Assembly: GCA_018398805.1 (NCBI GenBank)
Contig: JAGFBZ010000258.1
Coordinates: forward strand, 2,480,001 to 2,544,000
Length of the DNA: 64,000 nt
Source of the DNA: Hirundichthys speculiger
Taxonomy: Eukaryota; Chordata; Actinopteri; Beloniformes; Exocoetidae
Direction: 5' to 3'
Shown here piece after piece: positions 43,699 to 56,200 of this stretch. Numbering within the stretch: position 1 is the first letter of the stretch; every line of letters begins with the position of its first letter. The notes below the pieces were generated by a model that saw only the letters and a list, made by a program, of their open reading frames with translations, had not been told where the DNA came from and made no database searches. Position numbers and translations under genes: made by a program.

Positions 43699-43765
43699 AC
43701 AGATAATAAAATTAGAATTCCCTTTTATTTTTAGTGAAAATGGCAGATGAGCATTTTCTTGAAGT
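43699..43765 (+). repeat. dispersed repeat copy 2 (unknown family)
   Basis: Nearly identical to 39007-39072, including the core GAATTCCCTTTTATTT and GCAGATGAGCATTTTCTT. Same orientation. Confidence 0.7.
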
Positions 43766-44599
43766 ACTGTCTGAGCACTAACAATAATTTACAAGGTTTG
43801 TTGCTTGGTAAGTTTTGTTTTGTGTTGAACACAAGGCAAAGTTTCCGCTGAATCTTTGGTAAACACATCTGCTTTTGGGAAACAGAAATTTTTGCATTTG
43901 AGTTTGAAAGGTTTTTCTTTGTTTTGGTTTTTTTTTTTTTTTTTGCTTGAGGATCAAGTTGTTTTTGGCAGACAAGATGTCTGTGTGACTTCCTGTGACA
44001 GGTCAATAAAATATGAAATACCTGGAAGGACGATCTGAATCGTATTACCGCTATTAAGAGCTGAACAATTAATAAGTGCCAGCTAGCGAATAGGGGTTTT
44101 AAAGATTTTATGACTTGATTGCATATGTCTTGATCCAAAAAAGAGACAAATGATGAAAGAATGACAACAGGGCAGTTGATGGTTCTGTTCTGGTTTGGGT
44201 TTTCATGTCAGACTGGCCAGAAAAGACGAGACAGTTTCCATTAAAACTTATTTATTGGGTGGTGCAGATTAGCAGCAACTATAACTGGTATGGTCACTAC
44301 ACTGTATTTACAAGGTATGCTGCTGTGGTCAAAGATAATACTTCTGTAGAACCAAAATTTGAAATTTGAATATTCATTAGATTGCTCGTACGTTTTATGT
44401 ATTTTATGCTATGAAGTTTATTTTTATGCTATGTTGCTAAGTCTCATTTTTGAAGCCTTGCTAATTTGAATTTATACTCAATTGATTTTGTGGTTGTGCA
44501 GTCCATCAGCTTTATCCTGTTCCTTGATTATGTGTGGAATTTCTGTAAAAATTGTTGTTGTCATCCTTCAACGTTCAGTGTTTCATGGATTCATAGACT

Positions 44600-45085
44600 T
44601 GGCGTTGCATTTAGTGGCTTCCTCTTTGAGTCACCATTGTTTAAGGTGCTCAAATAAACTCAACACAGAGGCTCTTTGGTTTTCTGATAAAGCTGAAGGC
44701 TCTGTGTTTATTGGTGCTGTGACCTTTGATAGAAGTGCTCTCTGCTCACAATCAGCCAAATGCTACAGAACTAATAAGACAGCACTTCATAGTCCAAACG
44801 ATAATGACTTTAAACACACTGTTAAGGCATCTCAAGAGTTTTTGAAGGCAAAAACCTGAATATTCTTCAATGGCCAAGGCAGTCTACCTGATCTCAACCC
44901 CACACAGCACACTTTTCAGTAATGGAAGATAAACCTGCAGGCAGGAATGTCTACTAACAAGCAGCAGCTGAAGGTGACTGCAGAAAAGATCTGGCAGAGC
45001 TTGTCCAGGGAGGAACTGATGGTATACATGGGCTCCAGACTTCAGGCAGTCATTGACTGCAGAGGATTTTCATCCAAGTATTAAA
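44600..45085 (+). pseudogene. Tc1-like transposase, C-terminal part, decayed
   Basis: The frame reads NDNDFKHTVKASQEFLKAK, then after stops SLPDLNPTQHTFQ, and NLQAGMSTNKQQLKVTAEKI, and SRLQAVIDCRGFSSKY. These are the last catalytic aspartate region (DN(D)PKHT, SPDLNPIE) and C-terminus of a Tc1 transposase. It is a different subfamily from the copy at 39293-40770. Inverted repeats were not identified. Confidence 0.8.
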
Positions 45086-45235
45086 AAAATGCCTATATTT
45101 ATGTATAATTGTATGCCGAGCCTAGACTTCCACACCAATGTAGCCATAGCTCAAATCTGCATTGCCTTGTGTTTTTTTAACCTAACACTATTGTCAATAT
45201 AGACATAACAGAAAAAGTCTAGACATCAATGGCCC

Positions 45236-45376
45236 TCAAAGCAGTTTATATCGGCCTCTCATTCACCCATTCACACACCGGTGGGCGGATGCTACCATGT
45301 AAGGCACTTCCAGACAAGTTGAGGGTTCAGTGTGGACAGTTTAGCATGTGGACAGTTGAAGCCGGGATCGATTATT
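45236..45376 (-). repeat. tRNA-derived SINE remnant, minus strand
   Basis: On the minus strand it starts near a tRNA B-box-like motif (CGATCCCGGC), then ACTGTCCACATGC, GTGTGTGAATGGGTGAATG and ATAAACTGCTTTGAGG. The same succession of words occurs on the plus strand at 54778-54985. The head is degraded. Confidence 0.6.
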
Positions 45377-45479
45377 ATTATCATATCATTATTGGACAAA
45401 CTGATTAATCCAGCTGTGTCTGAGTAGCCACAATGGTCAGACACACCTGGATTTATGAGTTTGTCCAGTCAGTTTGTTC

Positions 45480-45690
45480 GTTCCGCAGTGGATTTGCAGG
45501 TTCTGAGCGGATCCGCCGCGGAGGTAAGGTTTTAAATCGCAGATGCGGACTGGACGCAGCCCCTAGCCAGCAGGTCCGCGATCCGGCTCCAAAGCAGATC
45601 CGTCACTGAGCACAAGTGGACTTCGATACGGGTCCGTTTCCTGTCCGTGGGTCCGTTTTCCCGATCCGATTTCCGATCTTTTTTTTGCTG
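45480..45690. repeat. GC-rich block with GATCCG words, unknown
   Basis: A GC-rich island of about 200 bp in AT-rich surroundings. It has many CCG, GGATCCG and GGTCCG words and ends CCGATCCGATTTCCGATC. The words recall the subterminal repeats of the hAT-like ends at 1-310 and 11150-11215, but no clear terminus was found. Confidence 0.35.
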
Positions 45691-45699
45691 TGTGTGGGG

Positions 45700-48600
45700 T
45701 GGCTGTTATTCCTAAATGGTATTTTTAAGTTAAAAGTCTAGAGTCTTTTCACGTCGTGACTGTTTTCATTTAATATCCTTTGTGGTTTCATACAAATACA
45801 GAATCATTCAAAACTCTATATTGTTTTGTATAAATAGGAAGAAAGGCATAGACAGATTTGACTTAACTGTTCATTGTGCTCAGTCTTCCTGATAACTGTC
45901 TGACATTTGTTGCTATTATCTGTAATTGTGTGTTTGTGCATTTGTGAGACTGACGGAGGGAAACAGCACACCGATGGCATTTGTAAGGGATTAAGCTATA
46001 ATCTCTATTCTTCGTCCTTTTTTTTTCATCTGACTCTCTTTGACAAAGTTTGTTTGCACAGTTTTGTGTGTACAACAATGAGTCTATCTGTCCAAATAAA
46101 CAGAGGGGAGTGAGACATAAAAACAGACATGAGTCTTTGGCATTTCTTTAGATAAACAGTAATCTTGTTGTCACAGTTGATTCAAACAAAACACACTCAC
46201 TTTTAAGACTTCAACAAGGCTCAGAGCCTTTTCAGTACAGTGTTCAGAGATCAGTTATTTTTCCATATTGTGTAGTATACAACTTAACTGGGAAAAAATA
46301 ATTCAAAGAATTGTTTCTTCTAGATTGTGTGCAGATATTCGGCAATAATATTCCAACATCACAACATATTATCAAATAAAAGTATTTTTTGTTTTCATAT
46401 TTCCATGGCCATAACTTCCCTATACTTCCTGTCATCTGTCTTCATTCCTCCATTGTTTTCTCTCCGTCCGTTCCTTCTGATTTCACCAGATCAATGTTGA
46501 CAACCTTTTTCTGCACCCTTCATGGACTTGCTATTTTTCCCCATTTAGTGCATAATGCGTCTTCATACATCTACTGCAAAAGCACACTGCTCTCTGTTGT
46601 GTTCGTGTGTTTGTGTGCAAGAGAAAATAAAAGAATGAAATGACCGCTCTCCTGGCCTTGTCTTCAGTGTCCCCTCTGCGCTTTGAGACATAGCTGCTTT
46701 GTCTGTCTGAGCTCTTATATATTTAATTGTTACTCCAAGAACTCACTAAGGGAATAATTAACACCAGTTGTTTTCACTGGTCATTTAACACAGCTTGTCC
46801 ACCTGTGCAACCTTGGCACAAGACGAACATGAACACACACACAAAAAAAAACCTTCTAACTCCTTCAAATGGGAAATTATTTAGATTGTAGATACATGTT
46901 GTGCCCCAAAACATCCCGTAAGGAAATTCCTTTCTTTGTTTCCTAGATGCTCAGATTTAGACTTTTTTTTCTCTGATTTTCCTTTTTCACTCTATTTATC
47001 TTCATTTTCCTCATTCACTGGTCATGATGATGGATTTTCATTGGAAAATGCACATGATCAAATCAGTCGATCAAAGTGCTTCACAGAGAGATTTGTGAAA
47101 ATACTAAATAAGAAGGAAAACCCATGAAAAGCAACGCTTCCTAATCCGACCCATTCACTAATGTGCTGCAAAATATTTCGATAAAACATTACAGTGCGTC
47201 TCAGAGTCTGCAGTGTGTTTATACTTGCTCGAGGCACCCTCCTCTTCCCTTTAGTCTTTGTAGCAGTCATTCACAGCTCCCCCCCCCTCCCTGTCTCTCA
47301 TGCCTCTGGCTCACCAGTGTAATAACCAATTAACTCCAGCTCTTTCTTCCTTAAATTTTTTTATTTATTTCTCCATTAATTAACATCCTGTTGAAAGCAT
47401 GCTTGACTGTGATTGCCTGCTCACACTAATTGCACCTCAGACTGTGAATATACAGGATATACTCACAGGGAGACACAGACCCATGCGCTCCAGAACGCAA
47501 GCGTTTTCGCTTCCACGCGTCCAAGGTCATGCATGCCCTTGTGTACGCAGCTGAATGCAAGATGAACCGTACTGACCACTAAATACTTGCAAGCTCTGCA
47601 CACACAATATGAAGAAGGCAAAAAAAAAAAAGGATCTGTTGCAACATAAAGAGACAGGGATCAGTGTGGCAGATTTAATTAGATTTGGCCTATCAGCCTT
47701 CAGCTCCAAGAAGCAAGAAGTCAGATTACTGCTGCCCTCTATAATGGCCTTCAAACACTTTATCTGAGATTATAGTAGCGCTATAGGTTACATCAAGGTG
47801 ACTATCACTACAAGAGAATGGATGAGAGAAAGGGCTGAACTGATATGCAGTCATTTTTATTCACATGTAACGAATAGCAGACACATTTTGCTCCAAATTG
47901 TCGCATTAGCACCGATGACCTTTTTTTGTGTGTATGCAACTTTCCTGGAGCTGTACAGGCTGTATGAACAGATAAACAACTCCCTAATCAGCAAAACACC
48001 TTTTCCTGTGTGAGTGACTGATTACAAGCTAATTACAGCCACAGTTCAGCATCAGTACTGATTTATAAGAGATTGGATAAAATGGTGACGCATAATCGAG
48101 AGGAATAATCACTTTCTTGATCATAACTGACCTTTTCTGTAAATTCACAACAGCAGAACAACGTAGACCAACGGTAACTAATTCCTGATGTTAAATCTGG
48201 CTTATTACAGAATTCAGGCCAATTTCTTCATCTTAAAATGTCAGTAATAGCTAGAAACGGCGACGGACAGAAATGTACTTTTAGTATGAATGTATACAGC
48301 CAATGCTGGGTACGTTTTTGGTGGATAAGCTGCTCTGCCATCTGACCAGTAGTGCGTCTTGGAAATCCGTATTTGGTTAATTAGTGATTCTGAGCTGTCT
48401 GGCGGTGTGACTGGGAGCATGCACGCTTGACTGCATAATACATGTGAACGCTTTCAAATTAAATTTTGTTTCCGGGCCTAAAAAAAAAAAAAAAATGAAT
48501 AGCTAAATCTGTGGTATTATGCTGCTCAGTATGTCTATCTACTTTAAATATGTGTGTGTGTGTGTGTGTTGAGGCGGATGCATGCAGGCTTATGTGTTTA

Positions 48601-50202
48601 TACACTATGCGTGTTGTGTATTGTGAGCACCGTGGAGGTTTTCCCTGAGTGACTGCACAAAGCACGCTGAGAGAAAATCGCTGAGTCTTTGATGCTAATA
48701 TGAAGTGTCATATCTTCCCTCACAGCGTGTGTTTTTGTTGTGCATGTGGATGTGTACAGTATGTGTGTACTAAGAACTTATGCAATTATGGTTCCTTTTT
48801 TTTGTATTACCATGCTGACTGAAATGCTGACAGACAAACAGCCTTAAGCTGACTTAAGATATCACTCTGCCTCCGTGTGCATAAGTACAGACATACAGTG
48901 TGAGACATATACTAAGACAAACTAATTCTGCGCATAATGTTTGGTGACTGAGAGTGTGATTTTGTAGATGGGTTGGTATTCAAATGAAAATATACACACA
49001 CAAACCCTGTCTAAGAATAGGCGGTTCATGCAGTGGTACTGAGGCTTAGAAGACCAGTTACTGTAATAGTATTTTCATAATTTGAGTTCTGAAGGCAGAG
49101 CTGATCTGTACAGAAGGTCTTCTTCTACTCCTCCAGCTTGAGAGCCAAGAGAGTTGATAAAGTGTCTCACTGGAGTCTTATTCATCCTTTTAATGTTCTT
49201 TCTCTCTTCTGATGTGCCAGTTTTAAAGCTTCCCTGTTATTTTTCTGTGACTAGATTTGCTGTTAGTAATAGAATGTAGTTTCACGATAGTTGTACTTGT
49301 ATTTATTATCTCTGTATCTCCAAGGGGTCAAACAGCTAGTTCAGATGAGGTTAAACAGACTTTGTCTTTCATTCAGTAAATTCACTCTCCTTGTCAAATG
49401 TTTCCACCGGCTGTAAGGACATAGTCATGTGAAAAACAAAATACACCTTCTGATGCTTCTTACAAATAAACAAATAAACCCAAATATAAGACGTTGCCTT
49501 TTTTTTTTATTTGAATACAGGTGTACAGTATTCTAGGTATAGGCTTTTAAACACCTAGAATGCTACTTTGACAGCAAGTGGTACAGTTCCCGTTACAATC
49601 GGAGCTTTAAAAATATGTCATAACAGTGCCGGGGCGGTGTTGAAACGTTCAGGTGGAAGATGGGGGCAAATGGGGCTCAAAAGTAGGGCAAGTGAGGGAA
49701 AGATTGAGAGGAAGTTTGACTCAAACTTTAAGATGATTATGATACACACTGCTGAAATACAGAGATAAACACTCCAGTAGCAAATCTTGCCAGCGGTGGA
49801 TCTAGGATTTTTCTAGGTGTCATCAAGGAACCACGTTGCTCACAGAGGTGCCAAGAATTTCTCTGACGTCCGAGCACACAATCCCTTTTTGGTAAAACGT
49901 GTATACGTATTACACACCCTGTTCAAATGCTTTATGTAACTTTTTTTTACAAAGTATCAACACTTGCTCATCAGACTGTAGACAGAAGCTGTTGTCTATA
50001 TTTTGTCTTTTTGATCACCATGTCATTAACACTAAGACAAGATCTGGCACTCATAATTTTTACTCCAAAGATGCGTCTTGAAACAGGGGAGTCATGCCGA
50101 CTCATCTTATATTCAGGTCAATGTGGTAAATCCTTTCACTTTATTATGTTACGGTGCTGAACTGATCTATTTCTCTCCGTCTCCGTTTCTGTCTCTGTGC
50201 AG
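45700..50202. other. gene-free stretch left of cacna2d4 exon a
   Basis: Any upstream cacna2d4 exon should lie here or farther left. I found none that fits phase and family sequence. A (TG)n run lies at 48552-48569. Confidence 0.4.
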
Positions 50203-50264
50203 CCATTGGGATCCAAATGTCTCTGGAGGTGATGGAGTCCAAATTTTGGAGCATTGCAGCACAG
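50203..50264 (+). CDS. cacna2d4: cacna2d4 exon a (first in window)
   Basis: 62 nt between acceptor TCTCTGTGCAG and donor CAG/GTACAA. After two phase bases it reads [20 protein letters not shown], corresponding to the family segment GIQMKLEF..KFW..TRQ. The phase needs one base (G for Ala) from an upstream exon, which I could not find in the window. Confidence 0.85.
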
Positions 50265-53200
50265 GTACAACCATCCACTCTAAACATGACGTGTTAGGGT
50301 TTTTTATAAAAATGCTTGCAGTTTATTTTAATTCTCTATGACAGCACTGAAACAGCTAGATGGATCTTCAACATATTGAGCTTTGACCCACAATGCAACA
50401 GTGCCACAGTCCCTGCTGCCCTCTGGGAGCCATTATTTCCAGTGGTGTGCCCCGCTGAACAATGGCTGTGTCACCACTGGTTGGGTAAAATAGCATTTAA
50501 AGAAATGAAATAAAATAAAATTGAAAAAAAGAATGGGGTTTTTATATTGTAACCCTAAGTGGCAGGCAACCAAAAAGCCTTTCAGGAAGTGGTCAGCAGA
50601 TTAACAAGTTTTTTGAGTTGCAGGCTGTAACTCAGCTGTCACCAAAAAAAAAAAAAAATTTTGGCTTTAGATGTATTAACGAGGTAGGAGGAAGGAAGGT
50701 GAGGGTGTGGGACTCTCAAATAAAGACAGGAGCTGGGAGAGTTCAGGCTTGTCCAGGAGATGCAGTCCCACACTGACAGATTTCAGGTCTTCTTCAGGCT
50801 GAGGGAGCAGTTTGACAGCCCACTGGAGAAACAAGCACCCAGGCCCACACTGCTCCATCACTGCTCCACCAGAACCGAACATTTTACTGTGAATTAAAAA
50901 AAAAAAAAAACATCTTTCTGCCACTTTTCTAAGTCAGCCTACATCTTCATCCCAAGCTGTTGGAAATTTATTTCCACTCAAAAGCTTTCCTCTTTATTTT
51001 CCTCTTTATGTAAAACTAAGGTGTATCCTCAGAAAATTATTTATCGTTCATAAAAGTCGTCACAACTTGCAATGTTATTGCTGTTCATTAAAACTATTAA
51101 GTATTAATCTCTGGAAAAAAATAAAATAAAAATCATTGCATCTTTGTGGAAGCTCATGGGAAGAAAGTCTTGTTTTGGAAAACTTCCATGTACAGATGAG
51201 ACCGAATAGCATCTGAAAGCAATTACAGCTGAAACCAGACGTTTACATATTTTCTGTTCCTTTTTCTGATATTCACAGCCTTTGTGCTACTGCACTATTC
51301 TGGAATATATTGCTTCATGACAAGGACTTAGAAATTGTACTTTTTCTGCTACATTAGCTTATTATTACAGCATTCAGCCTTAGTTTAATTCAAACCCAAT
51401 CCAAGGTTTTCCATTCCACTGCTCCCACCATTAAAAGAGTGCTTACTGCTTGAAAATGCTATACTGAAACATCACATCTCATCTGTGGCTTTGTTTTCAG
51501 TGGGTTTCTTGCATGATGTGCTCAGAATTTCAGAATAAGCGCTGGATGAGGGATGTTGCTAGCTTTCCACACCTTGGAGAGAACAGGGAGAACCTGCTTA
51601 ATTTGGCGGAACATTTTCACTGTAGCAGGTGTTCGACGGCTCTCCTCCCCTGCTCCCTTGGCTGTAAATGACAGCAGTTAAAAGGCCATTTACAGCTCCT
51701 GGCTTGCCATTAAGTGATGGATCGCTACCACAGCTAGGCTCAGGAGCTCCCAAGTGTATGCGTTTGCGTGAGTGCATGCATGTCTGTATATGTTTGCATA
51801 TATGGAAGTTTGAAGAAGAGAGCATATCCATATTTGTCAACAAAGACCTCATCAGAATAATTGGGAGTGGACTTGTAATCTGTTAGATTTGCCTAATGCA
51901 ATCTAATTTACTCTTTGCACGTTTTGTCCTTTCCTCCTCTATTTTTCCTAATTCATTTCTTTTTCATCAGTGCTCCATTTCTCACCTCCACCCCTTCCTC
52001 ATCTCCTGCACTGTCTCCTTCTCTCCTAATCTACTCTCCTTCACTCTCTCTCTCTCTCTTTTGCTAAAACATCTTACATAATCATTTTATCTCTGTGTCA
52101 TGTACTTGATCTTTATTTCATAGAGTTTGTGTGTGTGTGCAGTGCCAGTACGTATTTGTTTTGCCTGTCTATGTTCATGGTCTGGCCACGCAGATGTGTA
52201 CGTGAGTAATTTTCTCTACAGTCTATTTTAAGTCTTGAGCTCCCTCAGGGGTGGAGTTGCTGCACCTACCGTGATTCCCAAATGAAAGACTGATCAACAG
52301 ACGCAGTCACAACCCACTGTATCTCAGTTGTACGAAAGAGTTAACATCAGAGTACTATCAGAACTCTTCTTCATTTTTCTCCGTTGACACATCCCGTCCC
52401 CAACTTTTTTAAATCTGGAAAATAGAATTTCATGAAGATGCATCATATTCAAATACACAGAGTGAATCCTGTGATATGAGGCCCTGTGCATCTCTCACGG
52501 TTCATTGGTGCTTCATTTTCTCTGACATTGAGTGGGGCTCTGAAGTGATAGTAATCGGAATCAGTGGATGATACATTTTTTTGCCTTTCACACTTGGGGA
52601 TGCCGTTTATCTCCCAGAGAAGCCTCTGCCATTTTCCTTGTCTCTGTGATCTGTCATGTGTTTTTTCACTGTGCCGTGTCTGTGATACCCCTGCACTGCA
52701 GCTGGTGCTGTTTGAAATTAAAACCCAAGTCTTATTGGTCAATTACATTTTAAATCCTCCTTTCCTTGTGAAATAAAACCAATAAAAACAGAATCATCAT
52801 CAGTCATATAATGGCAGAGTTGAAATAGGGTTTGCAAGCCCACATCAAGCATTGCATATGTTTTGTGTTCTTTTCTGTGTTTGAGGTTTTTCACCCACTA
52901 ATAAAGCACTAAAAGCAGAACAAGTTGAGCAGATGGCAATTTGTTTCGGGAGAAAAAGTAGAACATTTTTCAAGCGGGGAACCTGCACAGTTGAGGAGCT
53001 TGACATTTGATTTGTAAATCATTGAAACCTGAGCGCAGAGACTCAAAGATGTATTCTTGCACAGATGCAAAAAGAGTACTGACTGTAATGTTTGGGCCTT
53101 CAGATGGCACTGCATTAAAAACAGATGCAATTCTGTTGTGGAAATGCCTGTATGGTGTTGGGAAAGCATCAGCAGTGGGCACAATTTGTCACTTCTTCCT

Positions 53201-56200
53201 TGAACCGTAAATTAAAGCTCTCCCAGCCTGTTTAAAACGGACTGAAGCAGCAAGGACTCTGTTCTGTTATCTGATGAATCACTGTATCATGGAAATCATG
53301 TAAGGTCCACCCTTTGAGTTAAAGAGGAGACGGACCATCTGGCTTGTTATCAGAAGTCAGTCTCTATAATGGCATGCATGTGTATTAGTGCGTGGATAAT
53401 CTGTGGACGCATCATTAATACAGGACAGTATGCACAAGTTTCAGAGCAACATATGCCGGCGTCAGGATGATTTTTTTTTTTCTAGGACTGGATCTTTTTT
53501 AAAACAAAATCCAATTTTGAAACTTGCTGTTGATGGTACAGTGTTAGATTCCATTCAATAACAGAACACACATCACATCCAATCTTGCATTTACTGACAG
53601 GAAATATTACAACATAACAGGCATCTGGTTTGGGATTTTAATGTGCAACTTTGCATTTACCCTGTGGCTTGTACGTTGCACTTTTCCACCTCGGATTCAT
53701 CATTCATCAACCAGAATATCCCTCTTTTTTAACTGAGAGGCAGTTTTTCACGCCCCCACACCGTTTAATCTTACCATTAGGAAGTAATTTAGAATTTCTT
53801 GGCAAGTATTTAATGAAATTACAAACCCTTTCAGTGTTGTTGGATATGTTGGAAGAATACAGTGGCTTTAAATCTTCTTGATCCACTCAGATTGAATGAG
53901 ACAGTCTAGTTTCCTGCAAATTTCGTCCTTTATCGGGTCTTCTCTTTTGTCTGTATTTGTGCGGGGGACGTGTCATCATTTCTGTCCATCCTCAGAATTG
54001 AAGTCTATCCAAGGTCGCCGCAATGCTTGAAAGCAGAGAGAAGACTGACATTCTGCTGTAATAGGAATGAAAAGGATGATAGATCGTCTCATTCACACTG
54101 CGACATGCTCTGTTTAGCCTGACCACGAATCCAGCTGCATATTGTCCATATATAACAATCCACAAACTATAAAGTGGAGAAAAAAATGTAGCTATGAAGT
54201 CTTCAGGAGGTCTGCGTTGTCAGTTGTGAAATGGAGAAACAAACAAATAAACTGGGCTTCATGAAGACATTTCATTTTATGAGCAGTGTGGTGTTTTTGT
54301 TCATACATGTGTGGAAAAAAATTATTATTAACCTTCTATTGCATGAATTATTATTTAAACATGATAAAAAATGTTTTAATTTGTTTTTATTACTTAAAAT
54401 TGCTTAAATAATTGAAATATTTAAAAAATATATTTTTTCTTTTTTAAAGGGGGGTAGTTGGTATATTGTTGCCATATGGCAACACTGTGCAAATATGGAA
54501 AGTACCATAAAATCACATTTTTCTCTCAAAACATCATTTTATTGAAAACAAGACTAAACAAGTCCTACTTATACTTAGTGAAATGTATAACCCAACATTT
54601 AGTTGGGCAATTTCTGAGATCTAGGACTGGCAGTCTCTTCGATAGAGGAGCCATGCCTCTACTAGGGTCAGGTCCAGCATGTGGAAGACAATACGATAGT
54701 AACATTCCTTGGACCTGATCTTGGTGGGGAAGAGGGCAATCAAAGAATCCAGAAGATCCACTTATTGTACACTAAAACAATGTTGGTTCGATCCCGGCTC
54801 CAACTGTCCACATGCCATAGTGTCCTTGGGCAAGACACTGAACCCTAACTTGCCCTCAGTGGGTTGGCAGCACCTAGCATGGCAGCTGCTGCCCACTACT
54901 GTGTGAATGGGTGAATGAGAGGCCAATGTAAACCGCTTTGAGGTCACCTTGGTGTGGAAAAGTGGTATATAAGTGCAGTCCATTTACATTTGGGGCGTGG
55001 AACGCGGATCATGTCTTTCTTTTTTTTTTTGTCCCACCTTTGCATTTTTTTGTGGGGTTGGGTTTGCTCACAGGACAGTTGTCAAGCCACTTGATGACCT
55101 ATTGCTAACTCTGCCCTGTTCTCTTTCCCTCTCCTGTAAAAGAAACTGGCTTTCATGTTCTATGGATGAAAGCAACATATGTAAACTGGCTATGCAGTCA
55201 AAAAAAAAAGCAGAAAATGCTGCATATAATTCCAAGTAGTGTACTGTCAGTACAGTACTGTAATGTCTGAAATTACAAAATATAAATAGAAATAATGTTT
55301 TTTCCCTTTTAAATCTAATAAAAAACTGTGAACATAGTCTCAGAGTAGCCTAGTGCTATGTAAGTCAATTACAGTCCAATAGGTTGAATACACACAGATC
55401 ACTTCCATATTCACATGTAGTTGCCATATGGCAACAAATTCATTTTAGCATTTTACAAAAAACATATAATATCTAAACTGGTTTTGAGGATGAAAATTAA
55501 AAGTTAACTTACCCTAGACAGTGTTTCAGTTTTTTTCTTGAGGGACTTTTGCTTAAATACATAGGAATTAGACAACTTTGGGGGCCCTCAGATGCTGACT
55601 CACCCCAATGTCTCTGTCCATGCAAACAGGAGGTGCAAACAGGATTTCCTGGTCATGTGATGTGATGCATCATTTGTCTCATCAAAATGAAAGACCCCCT
55701 TTTCACAATTGAATAGTAAAAAATGGATTTTACATTACTGCCTTTTAGTAAAATTGAGATAAAGTAATTGTTGCCATATGGGAACAACATGTAATAGAGG
55801 CTTAAACTGGGAGTGGCAATAAGGAAAAACAAACTGTAGATTTAGAAACATATTGTTTAGACAGATGGTTTGTAGGTCTTTGTCTACAGCAAACATCAGC
55901 AGCAAGTCTGTTCGATGCCTGTTCTGCACGTCATTAACATTCACATCAAATAATGCCTGACTTGTCTTCATGCTCTTGTTTCCTCTGTTTTTCTTGCTTC
56001 CTCTGTGTCTCCTCAGCCAAATACAACAGATGTAAGTATGCATAATTTTCCCCATCTCCACACTTTCAAAAAGATCACACCGCTTTTCCTTATATAACAA
56101 AATTGAAAATCTTTCGCTCAGTACTGTGCAGTCAGCTTCACACCCCAATTAAAACAGATTACACACAAGCACAGAAGTGCAGGAGCAAAACATGCACAGA

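Larger units (their letters stand above)
54444..55805 (-). mobile_element. piggyBac-like element remnant, split by a SINE
   Basis: A minus-strand piggyBac transposase segment at 54761-54624 lies between TTAA sites at 54444-54447 and 55802-55805. Both are about 16 to 20 bp from a 16-bp palindrome GTTGCCATATGGCAAC (54468-54483; one-mismatch copy at 55770-55785). A third perfect copy is at 55420-55435. TTAA targeting is a piggyBac property. The terminal bases do not form a clean inverted repeat, so the exact ends are uncertain. Confidence 0.6.

Noticed and set aside
46389..46643. 84-codon plus-strand ORF left of cacna2d4 as a possible upstream exon
   Set aside because: No alpha2delta-like sequence and no matching phase with exon a.
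54778..54790. GGTTCGATCC as a tRNA gene B box
   Set aside because: No cloverleaf or A box at tRNA spacing. The surrounding words are those of a SINE.
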